Positions 43,444 to 53,955 of a DNA stretch of 64,000 nt are shown piece by piece. Made by a program: the position numbers and the translations under genes. Position 1 is the stretch's first letter. Every line of letters begins with the position of its first letter. Origin of the DNA: Tenacibaculum sp. MAR_2010_89 (GTDB lineage: Bacteria > Bacteroidota > Bacteroidia > Flavobacteriales > Flavobacteriaceae); assembly GCF_900105985.1 (NCBI RefSeq), contig NZ_FNUB01000005.1, forward strand, positions 2,976,001 through 3,040,000, written 5' to 3'. A model generated the notes under the pieces. That model made no database searches. It was not told the DNA's origin and saw only the letters and a program-made list of their open reading frames with translations.

Positions 43444-44682
43444 ATGGCAATTGTAAAACCTTTTAAAGCTGTTAGGGCTACACGTGATAAAATAGCATTG
43501 GTATCTTCAAAATCTTATGAAGCTTATCCTGCAGAACAATTAGATGCTAAATTAGCATTTAACCCTTTTTCATTTTTACATGTTGTAAATCCTGGCTACA
43601 AATATCACCAACAAGAAATATCTGGTGATCAACGCTTTAAACTGGTTCATAATCGTTACCTTGAATTTAAAGAGGATGGTTATTTTACTCAAGATGAAAT
43701 TCCAGCTTTTTATATTTATAAAAAGATAACCCCCACTGATTCTTTTTGTGGAATTATTTCAGCTACTTCCGTTAATGATTATCATAATGATGTAATAAAA
43801 AAACATGAAGGTACCTTACGAAAAAGAGAATTACTGTTTGAAGATTACCTTAGAAACACTGGATTCAATGCTGAACCTGTTTTATTAACTTATCCTGATA
43901 ATGATGAAATTACTTCTATAATAAATAAGTATCAAGAAAACAGAGCTGAATATGAATTCACCACAACTGATAAAGAAACTCACTTACTTTGGATTATAAG
44001 TAATAAAGTTGATATTGAAAAAATTACATCCGCATTTGAAAAAGTAGATACTTTATATATTGCAGACGGACACCATCGCTCTACTTCTTCATGTATGCTT
44101 GCTGAACATTTAGCTAAAGAAAATCCAGATCATACAGGTAATGAAAATTATAACTTTTTTATGAGTTATTTATTACCAGAAAGTCAACTAAATATTTATG
44201 AATTTAATCGATTTATAAAGGACTTAAACGGATTAACTGTTGATGGTTTTCTAATTGAATTAGATACTATTTTCAAAATAGAGAATAAGGGCTTAGAATT
44301 ATACAAACCAAAAGAAAAGCATAATTTTAGCATGTACTTAAATGGTGATTTCTATTCTTTAAGTTTACGTAAATCTGCTTATGAATTCACTAATGAATTA
44401 AGTAAATTAGATGCTCAAATTTTATATCAAACAGTGTTAAAGCCTATTCTAGGTATTGATGATATTAGAAATGATTCTAAAATAATTTACTCACAAAACA
44501 AATCTGGAGGGTTAGAATTGAAAACTAAAGTAGATGAAGGTTCTTTTAAAGTATCTTTCGGAATGTTACCTACCAATATTGACGAATTAAAAGGGATTGT
44601 TGATATCGGCTTATTAATGCCTCCTAAAACTACATACATTGAACCTAAACTAAGAAGTGCATTAACCATTTATGAGTTTTAA
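43444..44682 (+). CDS. DUF1015 family protein
   Basis: A 412-residue DUF1015 protein, starting IVKPFKAVRATRDKI and with FLHVVNPG, the ADGHHRSTSS block and C-terminal FGMLPTNIDELKGIVDIG. The DGHHR motif resembles the ParB/sulfiredoxin-type phosphate-handling signature also found in free serine kinases. It lies 3 bp after serA and 14 bp before yggS. A role in serine metabolism is suggested by the position next to serC and serA in this and related genomes, but no activity is established by sequence. Confidence 0.88.
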   Translation: MAIVKPFKAVRATRDKIALVSSKSYEAYPAEQLDAKLAFNPFSFLHVVNPGYKYHQQEISGDQRFKLVHNRYLEFKEDGYFTQDEIPAFYIYKKITPTDSFCGIISATSVNDYHNDVIKKHEGTLRKRELLFEDYLRNTGFNAEPVLLTYPDNDEITSIINKYQENRAEYEFTTTDKETHLLWIISNKVDIEKITSAFEKVDTLYIADGHHRSTSSCMLAEHLAKENPDHTGNENYNFFMSYLLPESQLNIYEFNRFIKDLNGLTVDGFLIELDTIFKIENKGLELYKPKEKHNFSMYLNGDFYSLSLRKSAYEFTNELSKLDAQILYQTVLKPILGIDDIRNDSKIIYSQNKSGGLELKTKVDEGSFKVSFGMLPTNIDELKGIVDIGLLMPPKTTYIEPKLRSALTIYEF

Positions 44683-44696
44683 ATTATATCGTTATA

Positions 44697-45356
44697 ATGA
44701 TAAAAGAAAGTTTACAAAAAATAAAAAACTTATTACCTAAACATGTTACGCTAGTGGCTGTTTCTAAAACTAAGCCTATTTCAGATATTCAAGAAGCATA
44801 TGATGCTGGTCAAAGAATATTTGGAGAAAATAAAATTCAAGAAATGGCTTCCAAATTTGAGGCACTTCCTAAAGATATTGAATGGCACATGATTGGGCAT
44901 TTACAAAGAAACAAAGTAAAATACATGGCTCATTTTGTAAACTTAATTCATGGTGTTGATAGCTTAAAAACTTTACAAGAAATAAACAAACAAGCAAAAA
45001 AACACCATAGAATAATTAATTGTTTACTTCAAATAAAAATTGCCAAGGAAGATTCTAAATTTGGTTTATCATTTGATCAAGCAAAAGAAATAATAGCCTC
45101 AGAAGAATTTAAAAGTTTACAGAACATAAAAATTACTGGACTTATGGGAATGGCAACATTTACTGATAATGAACAACAGTTATCTGAGGAATTTTCATCA
45201 CTACATACATTCTTTTTACAAGAAAGAATAAATAAACCAGAGCTAACTACACTTTCAATGGGAATGAGTGGTGATTATGAACTAGCTATAAAAAATGGTA
45301 GTAATATGGTTAGGATTGGTAGCTCTATATTTGGTCATAGAAATTATATTGCTTAG
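44697..45356 (+). CDS. YggS family PLP homeostasis protein
   Basis: A 219-residue YggS/PROSC protein: a fold-type III PLP-binding TIM barrel with no catalytic domain. Seen: VTLVAVSKTKP with the PLP lysine, RIFGENKIQEM, EWHMIGHLQRNKVKY, GLMGMATFTDN, LSMGMSGDYELAIKNGSNMVRIGSSIFG in parts. It controls free pyridoxal phosphate and amino-acid balance. Its neighbour SerC is a PLP enzyme. It is followed at 29 bp by the exonuclease gene. Confidence 0.93.
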   Translation: MIKESLQKIKNLLPKHVTLVAVSKTKPISDIQEAYDAGQRIFGENKIQEMASKFEALPKDIEWHMIGHLQRNKVKYMAHFVNLIHGVDSLKTLQEINKQAKKHHRIINCLLQIKIAKEDSKFGLSFDQAKEIIASEEFKSLQNIKITGLMGMATFTDNEQQLSEEFSSLHTFFLQERINKPELTTLSMGMSGDYELAIKNGSNMVRIGSSIFGHRNYIA

Positions 45357-45385
45357 ATTTACATTAACCGCTTAAAGAGAAAGAA

Positions 45386-46483
45386 TTGTACGCAGTTGTA
45401 GATATTGAAACCACAGGAGGAAAATTTAACGAAGAAGGTATTACTGAAATAGCCATTTATAAATATGATGGCCATCAAATTGTAGATCAATTTATTAGTT
45501 TAGTTAATCCTGAAAGAGAAATTCAAGAATTTGTTGCCAAACTTACAGGTATTAACAATAAAATGCTTAAAAACGCTCCTAAATTTTATGAAGTAGCCAA
45601 ACGTATCATAGAAATAACTCAAGATTGTATTTTAATTGCTCATAATGCTAATTTTGATTACAGAATTTTACGAACAGAATTTGGTCGTTTAGGCTATGAC
45701 TACAATAAAAATACTTTATGTACAGTTGCACTTAGTAAAAAATTAATTATTGATTCTCCTTCTTATAGCTTAGGAAAACTTTGTAGACATCTAGGAATAC
45801 CTGTTACTGATAGGCATAGAGCTAATGGTGATGCGCTTGCTACCGTTAAACTTTTTAAACTTTTATTAGATAAAGATATTGATAAAGAGATCATACAACA
45901 ATCTGTAAAATACTTTGATAACAGGCATGAAAAACAACGTATTTTAAACATATTAAACAAACTTCCTGAAGCTCAAGGTGTTTTTTATATTCACAACCAA
46001 GAAGGAACTATTATCTTTATAGGTAGAGGTAATAACATAAAGCTAGAAGTTAATAAACAGTTTTTAAAGAAAACCTCTAAAGCTGAAAAAGTGTTTAAGA
46101 GAGTACATGAAGTAACTTATGAAGAAACTGGAAACTCTTTGCTTACTCGCTTAAAATATCATTTAGATTTAGACAGTGTACGTCCGAAATACAATATTAT
46201 TCGTAAACGTAAAAAAAACAATACGAATTTTAATAACAATACTTTTTTAATAATTGATAAAGGAAGAATTCCTGAAGAACATGCTGTAATTTTAATAGAA
46301 AATAATACTGTACTTGGTTATGCATTTACCAATTTGGCTTTTCAAGAAAACCAAATAAGTATTTTAAAATCAATGCTAACACCTATTGAAAACAAAGAAC
46401 TAGCTAAAACAATTATTAAAAATTATTTATTAAGAAATAAAGTTCAAAAAATCGTTCGATTAGAAACTGAAGAAAATATTTAA
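45386..46483 (+). CDS. DnaQ-type 3'-5' exonuclease with GIY-YIG domain
   Basis: A 365-residue fusion. Residues 1-170 are a DEDDh exonuclease (VVDIETTG with D5 and E7, HNANFDYRIL, HRANGDALAT). Residues about 195-275 are a degraded UvrC-type GIY-YIG module (GVFYIHNQEGTIIFIGRG) and the rest is unassigned, an arrangement known as the DNA polymerase III epsilon/UvrC-like or Cho-like family. The start is TTG 45386: no in-frame ATG lies between the preceding gene's stop and the VVDIETTG core, and relatives start at the same residue. An AAAGAGAAAG stretch precedes it. A role in DNA repair or excision is likely. Confidence 0.88.
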   Translation: MYAVVDIETTGGKFNEEGITEIAIYKYDGHQIVDQFISLVNPEREIQEFVAKLTGINNKMLKNAPKFYEVAKRIIEITQDCILIAHNANFDYRILRTEFGRLGYDYNKNTLCTVALSKKLIIDSPSYSLGKLCRHLGIPVTDRHRANGDALATVKLFKLLLDKDIDKEIIQQSVKYFDNRHEKQRILNILNKLPEAQGVFYIHNQEGTIIFIGRGNNIKLEVNKQFLKKTSKAEKVFKRVHEVTYEETGNSLLTRLKYHLDLDSVRPKYNIIRKRKKNNTNFNNNTFLIIDKGRIPEEHAVILIENNTVLGYAFTNLAFQENQISILKSMLTPIENKELAKTIIKNYLLRNKVQKIVRLETEENI

Positions 46484-46496
46484 TATTTATTTTCTA

Positions 46497-46530
46497 AAAA
46501 AAAGCCGAAGTTTAAACTTCGGCTTTTTTT
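46497..46530. terminator. Bidirectional terminator between exonuclease and carB genes
   Basis: A perfect palindrome (AAAGCCGAAGTTTAAACTTC continuing to GGCTTT) flanked by A- and T-runs, between convergent genes ending at 46483 and 46532. Confidence 0.9.
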
Positions 46531-46531
46531 A

Positions 46532-49381
46532 TTATTTACTTAAATACATTTTTCTACGTGAATATAAATCGTAAAATTGATCATCTCGTAAATTATCTAT
46601 AAATAAAATGCTTTCTCCTGTACTCTTCATTTCTGGTCCTAACTTTTTGTTCACATTAGGAAACTTATTGAAAGAAAAAACTGGTTGTTTGATAGCAAAA
46701 CCTTCTAATTGAGGATTAAAATTAAAGTCAGTTACTTTATTTTTACCTAACATTATTTTTGTAGCATAATTTACATATGGTTCTTTATAAGCTTTGGCTA
46801 TAAAAGGCACAGTACGTGATGCACGTGGATTAGCTTCAATTATATAAACTTTATCATCTTTAATAGCAAATTGAATATTTATTAATCCAACTGTATTTAA
46901 TGCTAAAGCTATTTTTTTAGTATACTCTCTAATTTGTTCAAGAATTAACTCTCCTAAATTAAACGGTGGTAAGGTTGAATTTGAATCACCTGAATGAATT
47001 CCACATGGTTCAATATGTTCCATAATACCTATTATATAAACATTTTCACCATCACATATTGCATCAGCTTCAGCTTCTATTGCTCCTTCTAAATAATGAT
47101 CTAATAATAATTGGTTTCCTGGCATTTGGCTTAATAAAGAAACTACATGTTTTTCTAACTCTTCTTTATTAATTACAATTTTCATTCCCTGCCCTCCAAG
47201 TACATATGAAGGTCTTACTAAAATTGGAAAATCTAATACTTCTGCTATTGCAGCTGCTTCATCTGCAGTAGTTGCAATATCAAATTGTGGATAAGGAATA
47301 TCATTTTCTTTTAATAAGTTAGAAAACAACCCTCTATCTTCAGCTAAATCTAAAGCTTCATAACTAGTACCTAAAATCTTAATTCCATATCTAGATAATT
47401 TTTCAGCTAACTTTAATGCAGTTTGTCCACCTAATTGAACAATAACACCTTCAGGTTTTTCATGCTTAATAATATCGTAAATATGCTCCCAAAAAACAGG
47501 TTCAAAATATAACTTATCAGCTGTATCAAAATCAGTAGAAACTGTTTCCGGGTTACAGTTAATCATAATAGTTTCATAATCGCATTCAGCTGCAGCTAAA
47601 ACACCATGAACACAACAATAATCAAACTCAATCCCTTGTCCAATTCTATTTGGTCCAGAACCTAAAACTATAACTTTTTTCTTATCAGATACTACACTTT
47701 CATTTCCTGTAAAGCGTTCACCGTTAACCTCCATATCACTTTCAAATGTTGAATAGTAATATGGTGTTTTTGCTTCGAATTCAGCAGCACAAGTATCTAC
47801 TAATTTGTATACACGGTTGATACCTAATTCTTCACGCTTATTATATACTTGACTTTCTAAACAACCTAACATATGAGCTATCTGACGATCTCCATATCCT
47901 TTTTGTTTAGCTTCTAATAATAACTCTCTATCTAAATTCTCTATAGTATAAGTAGAAATCTCATTTTTAAGCAAGTGTAATTCTTCATATTGCTTTAAGA
48001 ACCACATATCTATTTTTGTGATTTCATGAATTCTACTTAATGGAATTCCCATTGCAATTGCATCGTAAATAATAAATACACGATCCCAAGAAGCATTTGT
48101 TAACTTCTCAATAATTTCATCGTAATTTTTATTCTCTTTTGCATCAGCTCCTAATCCATTACGTTTAATTTCTAACGATTGAGTGGCTTTATGTAAAGCT
48201 TCTTGGAACGAACGTCCAATTCCCATAACCTCTCCTACCGATTTCATTTGTAAACCTAAGGTACGATCAGATCCTTCAAATTTATCAAAGTTCCAACGTG
48301 GTATCTTCACGATTACATAATCTAATGTAGGCTCAAATAAAGCTGAAGTTGATTTTGTTATTTGGTTTTGTAACTCATCTAAATGATACCCCATAGCTAA
48401 CTTAGCAGCAACTTTTGCAATAGGATAACCAGTTGCCTTACTTGCTAAAGCTGAAGAACGAGATACACGAGGATTAATTTCAATTGCTATAATCTCTTCT
48501 TTTTCATCTGGGCTCACAGCAAACTGTACATTACAACCTCCTGCAAAATCACCTATAGAACGCATCATATGTATAGCCATATCACGCATTTTTTGATATG
48601 TCTTATCACTTAAAGTCATTGCAGGTGCAACAGTAATAGAATCACCAGTATGAATTCCAATTGGGTCCATGTTTTCAATAGAACAAATAATAACTACATT
48701 ATCATTTGAATCTCTCAATAACTCTAACTCGTATTCTTTCCAACCAATTAACGCTTTATCAATCATTACTTCATGAACTGGCGAAACCTCTAATCCACGT
48801 CTTAATAATTCGTCAAAATCTTCTTCTTTATATACAAAAGATGCTCCTTCACCTCCTAAAGTAAATGAAGCTCTAATAATTAAAGGAAATCCAAATTCTT
48901 GAGCAATTTCTTTACCTTTTAAGAAAGAAGTTGCTGCAGCTTGAGGTGCCATAGGAATACCTATGTCATCCATTAAAAGTCTAAATTTATCACGATCTTC
49001 AGTAATATTAATGGCATCAATATTAACCCCAATAATATCTACATTAAAATCATCCCAAATACCTTTCTCATCAGCTTCAATACATAAATTTAATGCTGTT
49101 TGTCCACCCATTGTAGGTAAAACAGCATCAATATGAGGATGTTCTTTTAATATTTGAACAATAGACTTTGTATTTAATGGTAATAAATACACGTGATCCG
49201 CCATTGACGGGTCTGTCATAATTGTTGCTGGATTAGAATTGATTAAAATTGTTTCAATTCCATCTTCTCTAAGCGATCTTAATGCTTGTGTTCCTGAATA
49301 ATCAAACTCACATGCTTGACCAATAACGATAGGCCCAGATCCGATAATTAAAATTGACTTAAGGTCTTGTCTTTTAGGCAT
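46532..49381 (-). CDS. carB: Carbamoyl-phosphate synthase large subunit, short form
   Basis: A 949-residue CarB with both ATP-grasp synthetase halves: ILIIGSGPIVIGQACEFDYSG starts the first, VLGSGPNRIGQGIEFDYCC the second, and IIEANPRASRTVPFIAK the last metal site. The oligomerisation helical domain lies between. It ends shortly after GPEMKSTGESILFIDNL, so the C-terminal MGS-like allosteric domain of E. coli CarB (about 1073 residues) is absent; flavobacterial CarB proteins tend to be this short. It makes carbamoyl phosphate for pyrimidines and arginine. It is downstream of rpmH, beyond a terminator. Confidence 0.95.
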   Translation of the reverse strand: MPKRQDLKSILIIGSGPIVIGQACEFDYSGTQALRSLREDGIETILINSNPATIMTDPSMADHVYLLPLNTKSIVQILKEHPHIDAVLPTMGGQTALNLCIEADEKGIWDDFNVDIIGVNIDAINITEDRDKFRLLMDDIGIPMAPQAAATSFLKGKEIAQEFGFPLIIRASFTLGGEGASFVYKEEDFDELLRRGLEVSPVHEVMIDKALIGWKEYELELLRDSNDNVVIICSIENMDPIGIHTGDSITVAPAMTLSDKTYQKMRDMAIHMMRSIGDFAGGCNVQFAVSPDEKEEIIAIEINPRVSRSSALASKATGYPIAKVAAKLAMGYHLDELQNQITKSTSALFEPTLDYVIVKIPRWNFDKFEGSDRTLGLQMKSVGEVMGIGRSFQEALHKATQSLEIKRNGLGADAKENKNYDEIIEKLTNASWDRVFIIYDAIAMGIPLSRIHEITKIDMWFLKQYEELHLLKNEISTYTIENLDRELLLEAKQKGYGDRQIAHMLGCLESQVYNKREELGINRVYKLVDTCAAEFEAKTPYYYSTFESDMEVNGERFTGNESVVSDKKKVIVLGSGPNRIGQGIEFDYCCVHGVLAAAECDYETIMINCNPETVSTDFDTADKLYFEPVFWEHIYDIIKHEKPEGVIVQLGGQTALKLAEKLSRYGIKILGTSYEALDLAEDRGLFSNLLKENDIPYPQFDIATTADEAAAIAEVLDFPILVRPSYVLGGQGMKIVINKEELEKHVVSLLSQMPGNQLLLDHYLEGAIEAEADAICDGENVYIIGIMEHIEPCGIHSGDSNSTLPPFNLGELILEQIREYTKKIALALNTVGLINIQFAIKDDKVYIIEANPRASRTVPFIAKAYKEPYVNYATKIMLGKNKVTDFNFNPQLEGFAIKQPVFSFNKFPNVNKKLGPEMKSTGESILFIDNLRDDQFYDLYSRRKMYLSK

Positions 49382-49432
49382 TACTTATTTTGTTGTATAG
49401 TTGTGTGTAAAAATAATAAATTACTTGGGTAC

Positions 49433-49464
49433 AAAAAAAGGCGTTACTAATAAAAAGTAACACC
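49433..49464 (-). terminator. Intrinsic terminator after rpmH
   Basis: On the minus strand GGTGTTACT pairs with AGTAACGCC (one G-U) around a 7-nt loop and is followed by seven T, between rpmH and carB. Confidence 0.85.
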
Positions 49465-49487
49465 TCTATATGAATGACATTATATCA

Positions 49488-49649
49488 TTATTTTTTTGGT
49501 CTTGGAGCTGAAGAAACAGTTAAACTTTTTCTTCCTTTAGCTCTTCTTCTTGCTAATACTTTTCTACCATTAGCAGAAGCCATTCTTTCTCTGAAACCGT
49601 GTTTGTTTCTTCTCTTTCTCTTCGATGGTTGGTACGTTCTTTTTGGCAT
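49488..49649 (-). CDS. rpmH: 50S ribosomal protein L34
   Basis: A 53-residue protein, ATG 49649 to TAA 49488, reading [20 protein letters not shown] at the start and continuing with [16 protein letters not shown], the classic L34 sequence. The C-terminus is the long basic type ending in PRPKK. It is a component of the large ribosomal subunit. The gene is too short for simple frame finding and a 74-codon frame on the other strand is its shadow. Not next to rnpA or dnaA here. Confidence 0.97.
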   Translation of the reverse strand: MPKRTYQPSKRKRRNKHGFRERMASANGRKVLARRRAKGRKSLTVSSAPRPKK

Positions 49650-49736
49650 TACTTATATTTTTAAAATATCTTCTTTAAATTATGTCTTGCTTTTGTGAAA
49701 TTCCGTCTGCTAAAAGCGTGGGCAAATATACAATAG

Positions 49737-51482
<1,746 letters not shown>

Positions 51483-51487
51483 CTTTT

Positions 51488-51516
51488 AAATCCTGCAAAA
51501 TTGACTTGCAGGATTT
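51488..51516 (+). terminator. Intrinsic terminator after pyrG
   Basis: Eleven-base arms (AAATCCTGCAA and complement) with a 7-nt loop and a T-run, 5 bp beyond the pyrG stop. Confidence 0.85.
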
Positions 51517-51602
51517 TTTATTTAAAAATGGAATAGCATTTGTGCTATACTGTATATCAAAATTAATCAACGTAAAACTCTTTAAAATAGATAGGGTTTT
51601 AC

Positions 51603-51610
51603 TACATTTG
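51603..51610 (+). promoter_or_regulatory. Promoter -7 box of yidC
   Basis: TACATTTG matches TAnnTTTG, 62 bp before ATG 51673; no well-spaced TTG. Confidence 0.45.
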
Positions 51611-51672
51611 TCGGGTTTTTCTTTGTACAAGAAAAACATTAACTGACAGGTTGACATTTATAAAATATATCA

Positions 51673-53559
51673 ATGGAACAAAAGAAATTCGATTTTAATT
51701 CCTTTATAGGAATGCTTTTATTAGGAGGTATTTTACTTTGGTGGATGAACACTCAAAAACCAGAAGAAACTCCAGAAACTAACACTAGCACTCAAACAGA
51801 ACAAGTTTCTGAAACTACTACTCCATCAGAGGATAACACAAGTACTGTTGTTTTAAACGACTCTTTAAAACAAATTGCTTTACAAAATAAATTAGGTGCT
51901 TTTTCTTACGGTGCTTTAAATAGTAAAGAAGGTGCCTCTATCATAGAAAATAGTTTATTAAAACTTACTATTGATAACAAAGGAGGTCAAATTACTGAAG
52001 CTCTAATTAAAAACTTTAAAACTCACGATTCTCTACCGTTATATTTAATTAAAAACAAGAATGCTTCTTTTAATGTTAATTTCGGGACTAATGATAATCG
52101 TATTTTAAATACTAAAGATTTATTATTTACTCCTGTTCTTACCAAAAATGGAGACACACAAGTGCTTTCTATGAAATTAAAAGTAGCGGAAGATAAATTT
52201 TTAGAGTACCGTTATGAAATAAAGAAAGACGATTACAGAATTAACTTTGCTATTCGTTCGCAAGGTTTAAGTAACGTAATTAATGCTTCTCAACAAATTA
52301 ATTTAGATTGGAACTTAAAAGCTTTTAGTCAAGAAAAAAGTTTAAAAACAGAGAATACCATGTATTCTTGGTTTTATTATAAAGCCGGTAGTGAAGTTGA
52401 TTATTTAAGTCCAGGAAATTCTGAAGTTGTAAATGATGTAAATTGGGTTTCTTATAAACAACACTTTTTCTCTTCAGCTTTACTTAGTGAAACAGCTTTT
52501 AATAATGCTACACTTACTTCTACTGATTTGGTTAAAGACCAAAAGAAAGATACCATTTTCACTAAAGCTTATGAATTAAAAGCTCCTTTAGCTTTGAAAA
52601 ATGGAGAATTAAATTATAACATGCAATGGTTTTATGGACCTACAGATTATAATTTACTTAAAACCTATAAAGGAACGGATTTAGATCAAACAGCAGATTT
52701 AGGTTGGGGTATATTCGGTACATTAAACCGTTATGTATTTTATCCAGTATTTAATATGCTTAAAGGTTTCATTGGTAACTATGGTCTAATCATTATTTTA
52801 ATGACAATAGTAGTTAGAATTATAATGTCTCCTGTATTATACAAGTCATATTTATCAAGTGCTAAGATGAAAGTGATTCGTCCAGAGATGGAAGAAATCA
52901 ACAAAAAGTATCCAGGTAAAGAAAATGCAATGAAGCGTCAACAAGAAATTATGGCTGTTCAGCGGAAAGCTGGAGTAAGTATGATGTCTGGTTGTATTCC
53001 TGCATTAATGCAAATGCCTGTTTTCTTTGCTTTATTTAAGTTTTTCCCAACCAACATTGACTTTAGACAAAAAAGTTTCTTATGGGCAAACGATTTATCA
53101 TCTTATGATACTATTTATAAGTTACCTTTTGATATTCCTTGGTATGGTAATCATGTTAGTTTATTCCCTATACTAGCCTCAATAGCTATTTTCTTTTATA
53201 TGAGAATGAACCAAAGTCAACAAGCAAACATGCAAGCTCCTCCGCAAGAAGGAATGCCTGACATGAGTAAAATGATGAAGTATATGATTTACTTCTCTCC
53301 TATTATGATGTTGTTTTTCTTTAATAACTATGCTAGTGGATTAAGTTTATATTACTTCATTTCTAACTTATTAACTATTGCAATTATGTTTGTAATTAAA
53401 AACTTTGTAATAGATGAAGCTAAGATTCATGCAAAAATTGAAGAAAACAAAAAACGTCCTGAAAAGAAAAAAAGTAAATTCCGTGAACGTTTAGATACAG
53501 CGATGAAGCAAGCTCAAGAACAACAAGCTGCTCAACAAAGAGGTAAAAACAAAAAATAA
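51673..53559 (+). CDS. yidC: Membrane protein insertase YidC
   Basis: A 628-residue YidC. N-terminal anchor (FIGMLLLGGILLWWMNT), a Thr/Glu-rich linker, a large periplasmic beta-sandwich (about residues 85-345), then the conserved five-helix insertase core starting at GLIIILMTIVVRIIMSPVLYKS, with the positively charged loop KMKVIRPEMEEINKKYPGKE and SMMSGCIPALMQMPVFFALF. A basic coiled tail (KKRPEKKKSKFRER) may contact ribosomes. It inserts inner-membrane proteins, with or without SecYEG. Single gene with its own promoter and terminator. Confidence 0.97.
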   Translation: MEQKKFDFNSFIGMLLLGGILLWWMNTQKPEETPETNTSTQTEQVSETTTPSEDNTSTVVLNDSLKQIALQNKLGAFSYGALNSKEGASIIENSLLKLTIDNKGGQITEALIKNFKTHDSLPLYLIKNKNASFNVNFGTNDNRILNTKDLLFTPVLTKNGDTQVLSMKLKVAEDKFLEYRYEIKKDDYRINFAIRSQGLSNVINASQQINLDWNLKAFSQEKSLKTENTMYSWFYYKAGSEVDYLSPGNSEVVNDVNWVSYKQHFFSSALLSETAFNNATLTSTDLVKDQKKDTIFTKAYELKAPLALKNGELNYNMQWFYGPTDYNLLKTYKGTDLDQTADLGWGIFGTLNRYVFYPVFNMLKGFIGNYGLIIILMTIVVRIIMSPVLYKSYLSSAKMKVIRPEMEEINKKYPGKENAMKRQQEIMAVQRKAGVSMMSGCIPALMQMPVFFALFKFFPTNIDFRQKSFLWANDLSSYDTIYKLPFDIPWYGNHVSLFPILASIAIFFYMRMNQSQQANMQAPPQEGMPDMSKMMKYMIYFSPIMMLFFFNNYASGLSLYYFISNLLTIAIMFVIKNFVIDEAKIHAKIEENKKRPEKKKSKFRERLDTAMKQAQEQQAAQQRGKNKK

Positions 53560-53594
53560 TAGTAGTTTATAACTACACTATAATTTTACTACAG

Positions 53595-53620
53595 ACCAGA
53601 AGATATTTAATTCTTCTGGT
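53595..53620 (+). terminator. Intrinsic terminator after yidC
   Basis: Nine-base arms (ACCAGAAGA and complement) with an 8-nt loop, followed by seven T, 36 bp after the stop at 53559. Confidence 0.85.
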
Positions 53621-53721
53621 TTTTTTATGATTATAATATAAAAATCACCCATAAAGGGTGAGTAAGCTGAACAAAAAATAATGTAGTTTTAAGAATAATA
53701 ATCTTTTAAAAATAAAATACC

Positions 53722-53895
53722 ATGCTAGAAATCTTAAAACTTAACGGAGTTCAAAAATTAGAAAGAAAACAACAAAAGAGTATTAATGGTGGAGTTTGCC
53801 CTCAACAAGGAGAATATTGTGTTCCTGGAATACCAATTCATTGTATTACAGCTGATCCTTATCTTTGTATCAACAATAAATGGGTGAAATTATAA
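53722..53895 (+). CDS. Double-glycine-leader small peptide (bacteriocin-type signal)
   Basis: A 57-residue frame, ATG 53722 to TAA 53893-53895. Residues 1-24 (MLEILKLNGVQKLERKQQKS then INGG) match the GG leader of bacteriocin-type signal peptides: a helical charged leader with conserved hydrophobic positions before Gly-Gly, the cleavage site of peptidase-containing ABC exporters. The mature 33 residues contain four cysteines (VCPQQGEYCVPGIPIHCIT and CI), which could form two disulfides. No exporter or modification gene is adjacent. The frame lies alone between terminators. Expression and activity are inferred only from the leader. Confidence 0.7.
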   Translation: MLEILKLNGVQKLERKQQKSINGGVCPQQGEYCVPGIPIHCITADPYLCINNKWVKL

Positions 53896-53902
53896 GCAAA
53901 AA

Positions 53903-53934
53903 AAGCCGATTAGAATTTATATACTAATCGGCTT
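53903..53934. terminator. Shared terminator of peptide gene and convergent T9SS gene
   Basis: Eleven-base arms (AAGCCGATTAG and complement) around a 10-nt loop; the T-run is on the minus strand, so it ends the gene at 53956, and it may also end the peptide transcript. Confidence 0.75.
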
Positions 53935-53955
53935 ACTATTTTTCAAATAAAATAT

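Noticed and set aside
49474-49698. Plus-strand 74-codon frame near 49.5 kb
   Set aside because: Shadow of rpmH on the minus strand, which is an exact L34.
53641-53662. Short TCACCC/GGGTGA hairpin upstream of the GG-leader peptide as a terminator or riboswitch
   Set aside because: Only six base pairs with no T-run or conserved aptamer features; too weak to call.
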